The notes: generated by a model from the sequence alone, not told the origin. Shown: positions 46,386-55,710, counted from the first letter of the stretch. The stretch is 64,000 bases of DNA from Roseovarius atlanticus (GCF_001441615.1 NZ_LAXJ01000027.1:49060-113059), one strand, 5' to 3'. Numbers and translations: made by a program.

Positions 46386-46744
46386 TGTCGGGCCTGCTCT
46401 GCCTCGGTTGATTTTTTGCCAGTATGACACCAATCGCGCCATTTGCCTATAATTGTAGTGCGTGCGTGAACGCCAAACCGGGCCGCCAGGCACCGGAAAC
46501 TATCCAGCAAGGAAAAGATCGAAAAAATTTAACCTTTTTATTTGTTCAGAATCAATGCCTTAGATGGATTCTTTGCGAAAAAGTTAATGCGGTCCAAAAA
46601 CGCTCAAATGCCGCCCAAATCTCGCCGGATTTGGACGGCTATATGCTCCTCATACCGCAACGCAGCGGGCCAAAGAGAGAGGCGGCCCACTCACCTGCTA
46701 GCGGTTGTAACCTGAGTAAAACTGATCCTTTGGAGGGACCAACC
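46386..46744 (+). promoter_or_regulatory. AT-rich promoter region of the first Flp pilin gene
   Basis: 359 nt without a gene. The centre (46500-46600) is strongly AT-rich. It carries a TTAACC half-site at 46529-46534 followed by TTTTTATTTG and two GANTC sites (GAATC near 46549, GATTC near 46567). TTAACC plus GANTC is the kind of combination seen at CtrA/GcrA/CcrM-controlled promoters. A GGAGG ribosome site ends the region. Confidence 0.45.
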
Positions 46745-46933
46745 ATGATCAAATTCATCAAAAAATTCCGCAAGGACGAAGAAGGTGCCGTGACTGTTGA
46801 CTGGGTCGTGCTGACCGCAGCTGTCGTGGGCCTGGGCGTTGCCGGCGTTTCCACCGTGTCCGGTGGCGTGAACTCGCTGGCCAGCTCGATCTCGACCGGC
46901 GTCAGCACCAAGACGGTCGACAACGGCAACTAA
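46745..46933 (+). CDS. Flp/Fap-type pilin, copy 1
   Basis: 62 residues. Type IVb major pilin precursor. A basic leader (MIKFIKKFRKDEEG) is followed by the hydrophobic helix AVTVDWVVLTAAVVGLGVAG. Cleavage is expected at the G-A junction. The usual E-Y at +5/+6 of Flp pilins is D-W here. The C-terminus ends TKTVDNGN, the same as in copy 2. A strong GGAGG site precedes the ATG, consistent with high expression. Confidence 0.92.
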   Translation: MIKFIKKFRKDEEGAVTVDWVVLTAAVVGLGVAGVSTVSGGVNSLASSISTGVSTKTVDNGN

Positions 46934-46958
46934 TAGACGGCCACGTTCCGTCAAACCA

Positions 46959-46990
46959 GAGGCCGCGATCCGAAGGGACCGCGGCCTCTT
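46959..46990 (+). terminator. Terminator-like hairpin after pilin copy 1
   Basis: GAGGCCGCG (46959-46967) pairs with CGCGGCCTC (46980-46988), followed only by TT. Weak T-run, so it may be a partial terminator or a 3' stabilising hairpin for the pilin mRNA. Confidence 0.55.
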
Positions 46991-47136
46991 GGCTTTCTGG
47001 GCATCCCCCGGATCGTTCAACCGCCCGAGGCCGGACACCTTCGCGGCTTTCCCCGCAATGACACCGATATGGCCTTATTCCGGCCAATATCCTGGTCCAG
47101 GCTCGGATCAGCATCATGAAAAGCGAGATTTCGGAC

Positions 47137-47325
47137 ATGACCCAATTCATCAAGAACTTCTTCCGGCGCGAAGACGGCGCCGTCACGGTTGACTGGGTCG
47201 TTCTGACCGCCGCCACCGTTGGCCTGGCTGGCGGCCTGGGCGTCACCATGACAGACGGCATCACCACCGCCTCGACTACCGTGTCGACCGCCGTCGGCAC
47301 CAAGACGGTGGACAACGGCAACTAA
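47137..47325 (+). CDS. Flp/Fap-type pilin, copy 2
   Basis: 62 residues, closely similar to copy 1. Leader MTQFIKNFFRREDG then AVTVDWVVLTAATVGLAGGL; ends TKTVDNGN. The start at 47137 gives the same leader length as copy 1; an ATG 21 nt upstream is possible. Residues between the helix and C-terminus differ (MTDGITTASTTVSTAVG against VSGGVNSLASSISTGVS). The ribosome site is weaker than that of copy 1. A second pilin may be a minor or alternative subunit. Confidence 0.9.
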   Translation: MTQFIKNFFRREDGAVTVDWVVLTAATVGLAGGLGVTMTDGITTASTTVSTAVGTKTVDNGN

Positions 47326-47545
47326 AGCCGGCCACTCCGCCCGCCCCGATCATACCGGCGCCCCGGACCTGTCCGTGCGGGCGTCGGCCTGCGTTTGGCA
47401 CCGCCAGAGACGCCCGACGGCATACTCGCGGACCTTCGTCAAAGCACCACACCGCCCCCATCATTTCGCCATATTTTCTTCGTAGGTCTGAACGGTAAGG
47501 CGCAATCAGTGCGTCAGTGAGCAGTTGCATTCGAAAGGACACGCC

Positions 47546-48418
47546 ATGCGTTTGGTGTTTGGACTTGTACTCATTCTCGGCCTCGGGCTGGCGGGCTTCG
47601 CCGTCTACATGGCCAAGAACTACATCCAGGGCTACCAGGCCCAGCTTGAACAGGAACGCGCCAAAAGCGCGCCCGCCTTCGACACGGTCGAGGTCTACGT
47701 GGCCACGCAGAAGCTGGAATATGGCCAGCGCCTGCTGAAAGATCACGTGTCGCTGGTGGCCTACCCCGCCGGGTCGCTCCCCGAGGGCACCTATTCCACC
47801 GAGGAAGAGCTTTTCCCCGAGGGCGAGGACGAACCCCGCACGGTCCTGCGCACGATGGAGTCCAAGGAGGCGATCCTTGACGTCAAGGTCACCGGACCGG
47901 GCGAAGATGCCGGCATCACCTCGCAGCTCAAGCGCGGGATGCGCGCCTTCGCCATCGAGGTGGACGTGTCCAGCGGCGTGTCCGGCTTCCTGCGCCCCGG
48001 CGACCGCGTGGATATCTACTGGACCGGCAATGTTGGCACCGGCGATGGCATCGACGGCCGCCGCGGCGGCAGCGAAGTGACCAAGCTGATCGAAACCGGC
48101 GTCCGCCTGATCGCGGTCGACCAGGTCGCCAACGGCGACACCACCGAGGCGATCATCGCCCGCACCGTCACCGTGGCCATCAAGCCGCAGCAGGTCGCGG
48201 CGCTGGCCCAGGCCCAATCCACCGGCAGCCTTTCGCTGTCGCTGGTCGGCGCCGACGACGAAACCGTGGCCGAAGCCATCGAGGTTGACCAGAACATGCT
48301 GCTGGGCATCGAACAGGCCGCCGCCCCCGCGCCGAAGGTCCAGGAAGAGATCTGCACGATCAAGACCCGCCGCGGCGGCGAGGTGATCTCGACACCGATC
48401 CCCTGCACCACCAACTGA
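47546..48418 (+). CDS. cpaB: Flp pilus assembly protein CpaB/RcpC
   Basis: 290 residues. One N-terminal membrane helix (VFGLVLILGLGLAGFAVYMA) and a periplasmic region with a SAF domain (about residues 50-115, VYVATQKLEYGQRLLKDHVS) followed by the RcpC/CpaB domain (RAFAIEVDVSSGVSGFLRPG). Periplasmic scaffold between secretin and inner-membrane parts. AAAGGA site before the ATG. A terminator follows, so the next genes need their own promoter. Confidence 0.94.
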   Translation: MRLVFGLVLILGLGLAGFAVYMAKNYIQGYQAQLEQERAKSAPAFDTVEVYVATQKLEYGQRLLKDHVSLVAYPAGSLPEGTYSTEEELFPEGEDEPRTVLRTMESKEAILDVKVTGPGEDAGITSQLKRGMRAFAIEVDVSSGVSGFLRPGDRVDIYWTGNVGTGDGIDGRRGGSEVTKLIETGVRLIAVDQVANGDTTEAIIARTVTVAIKPQQVAALAQAQSTGSLSLSLVGADDETVAEAIEVDQNMLLGIEQAAAPAPKVQEEICTIKTRRGGEVISTPIPCTTN

Positions 48419-48420
48419 TC

Positions 48421-48476
48421 AACACAACATATTGTGTTACCGAGGCGCCCCCACCACAGGGCGCCTCGTTTCTTTC
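48421..48476 (+). terminator. Double hairpin and terminator after cpaB
   Basis: AACACAA-CATA-TTGTGTT (48421-48438) directly after the stop, then CGAGGCGCCC (48441-48450) with GGGCGCCTCG (48459-48468) and a T-rich tail (48469-48475). Confidence 0.85.
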
Positions 48477-48617
48477 GGGCAACTGTCCCCGAAAATCCAC
48501 AGCAACAGCGCGTCGAAAGTGGTTGATTCTTGAAAAAAATTTTGAATTGGCCCACAGTCCTCGCAATTCCGGGCGAAAAGACCCGACAAATGAGGCGTGA
48601 TCGGAAAGGCAGGTCAC

Positions 48618-50039
48618 ATGAAAAATTCGAGCGTGTTCAAGGCCGCCCTGTTGGGGCTGGCTGTCATTTTTTCCCCTGTTGCCGAAATGGCAATGGCCGA
48701 CAACATTACCGTGATCCGCAAGGGCGCGAACCGTGATCTCAGCATCCCGATGAACCGGGCCGTCGTCATCGAAAGCGATGTGCCCTTCGCGGAACTGAGC
48801 ATCGCCAACCCCTCCATCGCGGACTTTTCGACGCTGTCGGACCGCACCGTTTACGTGCTGGGCAAGGCGCCGGGGCGCACCACCCTGACCCTTCTGGATG
48901 CGACGGGCCGGCTGATCACCAACGTAGAGGTGCATGTCAGCCCCGATATCTCGGAGTTCAAGGAACGCCTGCAACAGATCATGCCGGGCGAAAAGATCGA
49001 GGTCCGCTCGGCCAATGACGGCATCGTCCTCTCGGGCACGGTCAGCAGCGCCGGTAAGATGGACCGCGCGCTGGAGCTGGCCAACCGTTACGCGCCCGAA
49101 CGCGTGTCGAACCTGATGTCGGTCTCGGGCAAGCAGCAGGTAATGCTGAAGGTCCGCTTTGCCGAGATGCAGCGCACCGTCTCAAAGGCCCTGGGCACCT
49201 CGCTGTCGCTGGATGCACGCTCGGCGGGCAGCGCCGGCTTCATCGGCGGCTCGGGCACCACCAACACCCAAGGCGGCGTTCTGGGCACGCTGGCCGGCGC
49301 GATCCCGACCGTTCAGAACAATTTCGGCGCGCTTGCCATCGGCTTCGACATCGGCTCGACCGAGGTCGGTATCCTTTTGGAAGCCTTGGAAGAAAAAGGC
49401 GTCGTGCGCACTCTGGCGGAACCCAACCTGACCGCCCTGTCGGGGCAGGAGGCCAAGTTCCTCGCAGGCGGCGAATTCCCCATCCCCGTGGCCCAGGAGA
49501 ACGGCACCACGACGATCGAGTTCAAGCCCTTCGGCGTCGAGCTTAACTTCACCCCGCGCGTGCTGGACGACGAGGTCATCAACCTCGAAATGGCCGCCGC
49601 CGTCTCCTCGCTCGATCCCGCCAACGGGATCACGACGAACGGGCTAAACGTCTCTGCCTTCCGCCGTCGCGACGCGTCCACCACCGTGGTGATGCGCGAC
49701 GGACAAAGCTTTGCCATCGCCGGCCTGCTTCAGGACGACTTCCGCGACAGCGCGGGCCAGATCCCGTGGCTGGGTGACATCCCGATCCTTGGCGCACTTT
49801 TCCGCAGCGCGGAATACGAACGCGCCCAGACCGAGCTGGTGATCATCGTCACCGCGCATCTCGTGACCCCCACCAGCGGCACGGTCCTGGCCCTGCCGAC
49901 CGACCGGGTCAAGCTGCCGACGGAAAAAGACCTGTTCCTGAACGGCCGCGTCGCCAAGGACGTGCGCCAGTCGCCCGGCGCAACCGGCGAAGTCGCCCGG
50001 CAGGATTTCAACGGGTCCTACGGCTACGTGATGGACTGA
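48618..50039 (+). CDS. cpaC: Tad secretin CpaC/RcpA
   Basis: 473 residues. Signal peptide (MKNSSVFKAALLGLAVIFSP to about residue 30), pilus-type N-terminal domain with SIANPSIADFSTLSDRTVYV, a BON/N1-like segment, and the C-terminal secretin domain starting VMLKVRFAEMQR. Secretin signature includes LAEPNLTALSGQEAKFLAGG and the closing DIPILGALFRSAEYERAQTE. Outer-membrane channel for the pilus. AGGCAGG ribosome site. The upstream 48480-48617 stretch is AT-rich with a GATTC site and is a likely promoter. Confidence 0.95.
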   Translation: MKNSSVFKAALLGLAVIFSPVAEMAMADNITVIRKGANRDLSIPMNRAVVIESDVPFAELSIANPSIADFSTLSDRTVYVLGKAPGRTTLTLLDATGRLITNVEVHVSPDISEFKERLQQIMPGEKIEVRSANDGIVLSGTVSSAGKMDRALELANRYAPERVSNLMSVSGKQQVMLKVRFAEMQRTVSKALGTSLSLDARSAGSAGFIGGSGTTNTQGGVLGTLAGAIPTVQNNFGALAIGFDIGSTEVGILLEALEEKGVVRTLAEPNLTALSGQEAKFLAGGEFPIPVAQENGTTTIEFKPFGVELNFTPRVLDDEVINLEMAAAVSSLDPANGITTNGLNVSAFRRRDASTTVVMRDGQSFAIAGLLQDDFRDSAGQIPWLGDIPILGALFRSAEYERAQTELVIIVTAHLVTPTSGTVLALPTDRVKLPTEKDLFLNGRVAKDVRQSPGATGEVARQDFNGSYGYVMD

Positions 50040-50053
50040 GGAGAGACGAGGCC

Positions 50054-50719
50054 ATGAAAAAATACCTTATAACAGCGTCGGTTCTCGCCCTTGCCGGGTG
50101 TTCGCAGCAGGGGCAGGTCTACAAGTCCTACTTCGGCGAAGCGGGCGGATTGGTGGATGGCGGCAATTTCGGCAACGCCACCGTCCACAACCAGTTGGTG
50201 ATGCGCGGCGAGAAAGGCTATGTCTACGACCTGGCCAACCGCTTCTCGAACGAGGTGCTGAGCACGGTCAACTTCGCCTTCAACAGCGCCCAGCTGGATG
50301 CCGGCGCGCGCGACACGCTGAACGAACAGGCCCGCTGGATCAAGCAGTTCCCCGAGGTCCGTTTCCGGGTCTACGGCCACACCGACCTTGTCGGGTCCGC
50401 CGGCTACAACAAGAGCCTCGGACAACAGCGCGCCAACGCCGTGGTCAACTATCTGGTGGCCCAGGGTATCAGCCGCGGCCGGCTCGAGGCCGTCGTGTCC
50501 TTCGGCGAAACCCAGCCGCTGGTCGTCACCCAGGGCCGCGAGCGCCGCAACCGCCGCACCGTGACCGAGGTGACGGGCTTTGTCGCATCGCATCCCATCG
50601 TGATGGACGGCAAATATGCCGAAGTGGTTTACCGCGAATATATCGAAAGCGCCGAACCGCGCTCGACCCTGATCATGGTCGAAGAAGGCGGTGACGTCAC
50701 CGGCGGCAGCGAGGAATGA
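50054..50719 (+). CDS. OmpA-family lipoprotein in the CpaD position
   Basis: 221 residues. Lipobox ALAGC (Cys16). A central to C-terminal OmpA-like peptidoglycan-binding domain includes VNFAFNSAQLDAGARDTLNE, VYGHTDLVGSAGYNKSLGQQ and RANAVVNYLVAQGI, with the conserved D and R. The tail after RRNRRTVTEV is unusual. It sits where CpaD/TadP-type lipoproteins lie in other Tad loci and may anchor the secretin to the wall. 14 nt after cpaC, coupled by AGGAGAGACGAGG. Confidence 0.9.
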   Translation: MKKYLITASVLALAGCSQQGQVYKSYFGEAGGLVDGGNFGNATVHNQLVMRGEKGYVYDLANRFSNEVLSTVNFAFNSAQLDAGARDTLNEQARWIKQFPEVRFRVYGHTDLVGSAGYNKSLGQQRANAVVNYLVAQGISRGRLEAVVSFGETQPLVVTQGRERRNRRTVTEVTGFVASHPIVMDGKYAEVVYREYIESAEPRSTLIMVEEGGDVTGGSEE

Positions 50720-50761
50720 TCTGAATTCTCCCTGTCCGGCCACAGGCCGGGCCACCTCAAG

Positions 50762-50798
50762 AACCCGCCCGAAACAATATGTTGGGCGGGTTTTTTTT
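50762..50798 (+). terminator. Intrinsic terminator after the OmpA-like gene
   Basis: AACCCGCCC (50762-50770) pairs with GGGCGGGTT (50784-50792), and the T-run is 50791-50798. Separates the cpaC unit from the cpaE unit. Confidence 0.92.
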
Positions 50799-50968
50799 GT
50801 CGCGAGATATCGCACAATTACGATCTTTTGGCCCCATTATCGCCAAGATTTTCCAGCAGTTTCTGAGCATGGCAATGGGTCCCTCGCGTGTATGCGCGTG
50901 GCCCGATTGCGTTAAAAATAACGGTTTCCGACGCTCAGACGTCGCAACAAACATGGGGCCGACCAGAG

Positions 50969-52210
50969 ATGAGTAGTGTGCAAAAACAACCCGAATCCAG
51001 CCCGATCACGGCCTGCACCATCAGCCGCGACGTCCAGGATTTCGACCTGTTGATCGAGGACATGGAAACCGCCCTGGGCGAGGCCTGGGGCGATCTCGGC
51101 TTTGCCGAGGCGCTGGCCTTTTTCAACCAGCCCGAGGCCGACGGTCTTGAATTCGTGGCGCTGGCCATCGACGCCAGCGACGAGGACGAGATCGGCCTGC
51201 TCAGCGAGATCATTACCATGGCCAAGGCGCGCGGGATCAAGGTGATCCTGATTGCCGAGGATGTCAGCCCCGCGTCCCTGCACCAGCTTCTGCGCCAGGG
51301 CGCGGATGAATTCGTCCCCTACCCCCTGCCCGAGAACGAGCTGCAAGCCGCAATCGACCGCCTGCACCGCACCGAGGCCGCCGCGCCTGCGGCCACCGCC
51401 GCCGCCCCGTTCGGTGATACAAGCCGCGCGGGCGACGGCGTGCTTCTGGCCGTCCAGGGGCTGGCCGGCGGCACCGGCGCCACCACCCTTGCGGTGAACC
51501 TGGCCTGGGAGCTGGCCTCTGTCTCCAAGAACGACGCCCCGCGTGTCTGTATTCTGGACCTCGGCCTGCAAACCGGATCGGTCGCCACCTATCTCGACCT
51601 GCCGCGCAAGGATGTGGTCTATGAGATGTGGGCCGACACCGACTCGATGGACGAGGATATCTTCAAGCAGGCGCTGGTGCCCTTCGAAGACAAGCTTTGG
51701 GTTCTGACCGCGCCCACCGACATCCTGCCGCTCGACATGATCACGTCCGAGGACGTGCAGCGCGTGCTCGATCTGGCCCGCGCCAAGTTCGACTATGTCA
51801 TCGTCGACATGCCCAGCACCCTGGTCCAGTGGACCGAAACAGTGCTGCATTCCGCGCAGATCTACTTCACCACGCTGGAGCTTGACATGCGCTCCGCCCA
51901 GAACGCGCTGCGCCTGAAACGCGCCCTGCGCTCCGAGGATCTGCCGATCGAAAAGCTGCGCTTCTGCCTGAACCGGGCGCCGAAATTCACCGACCTGAAC
52001 GGCAAGAGCCGCGTCAAGCGTCTGGCCGAAAGCCTGGAAATCAGCATCGAGGTACAGCTGCCCGACGGCGGCAAGCCGGTGATGCAGGCCGGCGATCACG
52101 GCACCCCACTGGCCAGTGCCGCCGCCAAGAACCCGCTGCGCAAGGAAATCGCCAAGCTGGCCGCCTCGCTGCACGCGCTTGGCCAAAGCGACGCCGAGCA
52201 GGCCGCATAA
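50969..52210 (+). CDS. cpaE: Tad pilus localisation ATPase CpaE
   Basis: 413 residues. An N-terminal receiver-like domain (about residues 15-135) is followed by a MinD/ParA-type ATPase domain. The deviant Walker A reads GLAGGTGATTLAVNLAWEL, with Ala-Thr in place of Lys-Thr, as in other CpaE proteins that keep a divergent loop. FDYVIVDMPSTLVQWTE is the Walker B-like strand. Positions the pilus machine. The start at MSSVQKQPE was chosen; the upstream frame runs back through the promoter. Confidence 0.92.
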   Translation: MSSVQKQPESSPITACTISRDVQDFDLLIEDMETALGEAWGDLGFAEALAFFNQPEADGLEFVALAIDASDEDEIGLLSEIITMAKARGIKVILIAEDVSPASLHQLLRQGADEFVPYPLPENELQAAIDRLHRTEAAAPAATAAAPFGDTSRAGDGVLLAVQGLAGGTGATTLAVNLAWELASVSKNDAPRVCILDLGLQTGSVATYLDLPRKDVVYEMWADTDSMDEDIFKQALVPFEDKLWVLTAPTDILPLDMITSEDVQRVLDLARAKFDYVIVDMPSTLVQWTETVLHSAQIYFTTLELDMRSAQNALRLKRALRSEDLPIEKLRFCLNRAPKFTDLNGKSRVKRLAESLEISIEVQLPDGGKPVMQAGDHGTPLASAAAKNPLRKEIAKLAASLHALGQSDAEQAA

Positions 52211-52224
52211 AGGAATCCCCACCG

Positions 52225-53679
52225 ATGTTCTCGCGATACAAGAAAACGACCGAAGGCGCCCAGCCGGTCAAGGCCGCCAAGGCGGGCAAGGCGGCCGTCG
52301 CCGAGGCGCCCAAGACCGCCCCGGTTGAACAGGCCCAAAGCGTTTCGCTGCGCAAGCCGCTTCAGCAAGCGGCGGCGACCGCCGCGCCCCAAGACAAGGA
52401 CCGAAAGCGCAAGGAACGCCTGGCCGAGATCAAGATCGACCTGCACCGCGCGCTTCTGGACAATCTCAACCTTGGCGCGCTCGACACCGCGACCGAGGCC
52501 GACCTTCGCGCCGAAATCAGCGCCATCACCGGCGAGGCCCTGGAAGAGCGCAGCATCGTCCTCAACCGCGAGGACCGCACCACGCTGACGCAGGATCTCT
52601 ACGACGAGGTGCGCGGCCTGGGCCCGCTGGAGCCGCTGCTGAAGGACGACACCGTCAACGATATCCTGGTAAACGGCCCGCACCAGGTGTTCGTGGAACG
52701 CGCCGGCAAACTGATGCTGACGGACACCACCTTCAAAGACGAAAAGCACCTCTTGCGGATCATCGACAAGATCGTTTCCGCCGTGGGCCGCCGCGTCGAC
52801 GAATCCAACCCTTACGTCGACGCCCGCCTGCAAGATGGCTCGCGTTTCAACGCGATGGTCCCGCCCGTGGCCGTCGACGGCAGCCTTGTGTCCATTCGTA
52901 AGTTCAAGAAGGACAAGCTTGGCATCGACGACCTGGTGAATTTCGGCGCCTTTTCCGAGGAAATGGCCGCCTACCTTCAGGCCGCCGTGGCCACGCGCCT
53001 CAACGTGATTGTCTCGGGCGGTACCGGCTCGGGCAAAACGACCACGCTCAACGCGCTGTCGTCCTTCATCGACAATTCCGAACGCATCCTGACGATCGAG
53101 GATACCGCGGAACTTCAGCTGCAACAGATCCACGTCGGCCGGATGGAAAGCCGCCCGCCCAACGTCGAGGGCAAGGGCGAGGTCAGCCCCCGCGACTGTC
53201 TGAAGAACGCCCTTCGGATGCGCCCCGACCGCATCATCGTCGGCGAGACGCGCGGCGAGGAAGTCATCGACATGTTGCAGGCCATGAACACCGGCCACGA
53301 CGGCTCGATGACCACGATCCACGCCAACAACCCGCGCGACGGCATCAGCCGTCTGGAAAACATGGTCGCCATGGCCGGGATCGAAATGCCATTGAAGGCC
53401 GTGCGCTCGCAGATCGCCTCGGCCGTGAACCTTCTGGTGCAGGCCAGCCGCCTTCAGGACGGCTCGCGCCGGATGACCTCGATCACCGAGATCACCGGCA
53501 TGGAGGGCGACGTGATTTCCATGCAGGAAATCTTCCGCTTCCAGCGCGTCGGCCTCACGCCCGACAACAAGATCATAGGCCACTTCACCGGCACCGGTGT
53601 GCGGTCGAACTATTCAGAACGGTTCCGCCTGTGGGGCTATGACCTGCCGCCCAGCATCTACGAACCGGTAGGGGAATAA
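52225..53679 (+). CDS. cpaF: Tad secretion ATPase CpaF/TadA
   Basis: 484 residues. Hexameric type IV/II secretion ATPase that powers pilus assembly. A Lys/Ala-rich N-terminal tail, then the N-terminal domain ([20 protein letters not shown]), Walker [17 protein letters not shown] (GGTGSGKT at residues 265-272), Asp box [12 protein letters not shown], Walker B-like [17 protein letters not shown] and His box [20 protein letters not shown] site; 14 nt after cpaE. Confidence 0.97.
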   Translation: MFSRYKKTTEGAQPVKAAKAGKAAVAEAPKTAPVEQAQSVSLRKPLQQAAATAAPQDKDRKRKERLAEIKIDLHRALLDNLNLGALDTATEADLRAEISAITGEALEERSIVLNREDRTTLTQDLYDEVRGLGPLEPLLKDDTVNDILVNGPHQVFVERAGKLMLTDTTFKDEKHLLRIIDKIVSAVGRRVDESNPYVDARLQDGSRFNAMVPPVAVDGSLVSIRKFKKDKLGIDDLVNFGAFSEEMAAYLQAAVATRLNVIVSGGTGSGKTTTLNALSSFIDNSERILTIEDTAELQLQQIHVGRMESRPPNVEGKGEVSPRDCLKNALRMRPDRIIVGETRGEEVIDMLQAMNTGHDGSMTTIHANNPRDGISRLENMVAMAGIEMPLKAVRSQIASAVNLLVQASRLQDGSRRMTSITEITGMEGDVISMQEIFRFQRVGLTPDNKIIGHFTGTGVRSNYSERFRLWGYDLPPSIYEPVGE

Positions 53680-53683
53680 CGTC

Positions 53684-54652
53684 ATGTCCATCAGTGCAGA
53701 GCCAATTATTTACGGCCTGATCTTCATCGGGATCATGGTCCTGGTGCAGGGTCTTTACCTTACGGTCTTCGGACGCTCGATCAGCCTCAACAACCGGGTC
53801 AACCGCCGGCTCGAGATGCTCGACAAGGGCGGCAACCGCGAAGAGGTGATGGAAAAGCTGCGCAAGGAGATGGAACAGCATCTCAAGGCGCGCAAGATCC
53901 CGCTCTATTCGATCCTTGCGACCAAGGCCCAGATGGGCGCCATCGCGTTCTCGCCCAAGCAGCTGATGATGCTGATGGTGGCCTGCGGCTTCATCGCCTT
54001 CATCGGCCTGTCCGTCGGCACCAGCACCGCCCTGCCCGTGCGCGTTCTCGTCTCGGCGGCGATGGGCGTGGGCGGCATTTTCGTGTGGGTCAACATGAAG
54101 GCCGGCAAGCGCATGGCGATGCTGGAAGAGCAGCTGCCCGACGCCATCGAACTCATGGTGCGCTCCTTGCGCGTGGGCCATCCGTTCAGCTCGGCCATCG
54201 GGATCGTCGCCAACGAGGTCGCCGACCCGCTGGCCACCGAATTCGGTGTCATCGCCGACGAGGCCGCCTATGGCCGCGACATGGGCGAGGCGCTCAAGGA
54301 TATGGCCGAACGGCTGGACATGCAGGATCTGCGCTTTCTCGCCGTCGCCGTGACCATCCAGCAGCAATCGGGCGGCAACCTGGCCGAGATCCTCGACGGT
54401 CTGGCCAAGGTGATCCGCGCCCGCTTCCGCCTGTTCCGCCGCGTCAAGGCCATCACCGCCGAGGCCAAGTGGTCAGGCAAATTCCTGTCCGCCTTCCCGA
54501 TCCTCGCGCTGATCGCGATCCAGATGATCAAGCCCGACTATTACGACGAGGCGATGGAACATCCCTACTTCATCCCGGCCTGCCTGGCCGTGGGCTTCTT
54601 CCTCGTGGCGAACCTCTTCGTGATGCGCGCCCTCGTGAACATCAAAGTGTAA
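53684..54652 (+). CDS. tadB: Inner-membrane platform protein TadB
   Basis: 322 residues. Type II secretion F-domain protein. Hydrophobic segments at about 5-25, 85-105, 108-126 and two near the C-terminus. The GspF-type core has LPDAIELMVRSLRVGHPFSS and QQSGGNLAEILDGLAKVIRA. Pairs with TadC as the platform on which CpaF acts. Only 4 nt separate it from cpaF. Confidence 0.94.
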   Translation: MSISAEPIIYGLIFIGIMVLVQGLYLTVFGRSISLNNRVNRRLEMLDKGGNREEVMEKLRKEMEQHLKARKIPLYSILATKAQMGAIAFSPKQLMMLMVACGFIAFIGLSVGTSTALPVRVLVSAAMGVGGIFVWVNMKAGKRMAMLEEQLPDAIELMVRSLRVGHPFSSAIGIVANEVADPLATEFGVIADEAAYGRDMGEALKDMAERLDMQDLRFLAVAVTIQQQSGGNLAEILDGLAKVIRARFRLFRRVKAITAEAKWSGKFLSAFPILALIAIQMIKPDYYDEAMEHPYFIPACLAVGFFLVANLFVMRALVNIKV

Positions 54653-54662
54653 GGCCACGATC

Positions 54663-55643
54663 ATGCTCGATACCGTGACACAACTCATGACCGACACGCT
54701 GGGCCCCTTCGGCCCGCTGATCGCGGTCGGCACGCTGGGCCTGCTCCTGGTCCTGCTGACGATCCCGATCCTGATCCGCGAGTCGAACGACCCGCTGGAC
54801 AAGATCAAGAAGGCGTCCCGCTCGGGCGTGTCGCAGGAAGAGCAGAAGAAGAAGCTGCGCTCGGGCCAGCGCAACGAGAAGCTGGACAAGTACGCCAAGT
54901 TCCTCGAACCCGAGGATGAAAAGCAGCTCAGCCAGATCCGCCTGACCCTTCTTCAGGCCGGCTATCGCGACCGCGACGCCGTGCGCTACTTCCACTTCGC
55001 GCAGTTCGCGCTCGGCATCGGCTTCCTGATCCTCGGCGTGCTCTACTTCGTCGTGTTCCTCGCGGGCAACGAGGATACCACGACCCAGCAGACGCTGATG
55101 TATATCCTCGGCCCCGGCGGCCTGGGCTACATGCTGCCCAAATACTGGGTGACCAAGCGCCAGCAGAAACGCCAGCAGGAAATCGAGGAAGGCTTCCCCG
55201 ACAGTCTCGATATGATGCTGACCTGCGTCGAGGCGGGCCAGTCCATGGACCAGGCAATCATCCGCGTCTCCAAGGAAATCCGCGCCTCCTATCCCGCGCT
55301 GGCCGAAGAATTCGAGATCGTCTCGCACCAGATCAAGGCCGGCCGTGACAAGCCTTCGGTCCTCAACGAAATGGCCGAACGCTGCGGCGTGCAGGACATC
55401 TCCAGCTTCGTGACCGTCATGGTGCAGTCGCAGACCTTCGGCACCTCGATCGCCGATGCCCTGCGCGTCTATGCCGGCGAGATGCGTGACAAACGGGTCA
55501 TGCGCGCCGAAGAAAAGGCCAACAAGCTTCCGACAAAGATGACATTGGCCACGATGATGCTTACAGTGCCGCCATTGCTGATCATTCTGGTCGGCCCGTC
55601 GGTGCTGGGGATCATGGAACTCTTCACGATGGCGGGCCAGTAG
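54663..55643 (+). CDS. tadC: Inner-membrane platform protein TadC
   Basis: 326 residues, second F-domain protein. Helices near 15-38, 113-135, 145-163 and 300-320. The core has FPDSLDMMLTCVEAGQSMDQ and VMVQSQTFGTSIADALRVYA with the conserved E-x-x-R-x-x-R-x-x-R-A-E-E segment. 10 nt after tadB. The next gene follows after 67 nt. Confidence 0.94.
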   Translation: MLDTVTQLMTDTLGPFGPLIAVGTLGLLLVLLTIPILIRESNDPLDKIKKASRSGVSQEEQKKKLRSGQRNEKLDKYAKFLEPEDEKQLSQIRLTLLQAGYRDRDAVRYFHFAQFALGIGFLILGVLYFVVFLAGNEDTTTQQTLMYILGPGGLGYMLPKYWVTKRQQKRQQEIEEGFPDSLDMMLTCVEAGQSMDQAIIRVSKEIRASYPALAEEFEIVSHQIKAGRDKPSVLNEMAERCGVQDISSFVTVMVQSQTFGTSIADALRVYAGEMRDKRVMRAEEKANKLPTKMTLATMMLTVPPLLIILVGPSVLGIMELFTMAGQ

Positions 55644-55710
55644 GGCCGGACCAACGAAAGGCAGGCCCCGCACGGGCTTGTCGCCACAAAGAAGAGGCGG
55701 CATCACAGGC

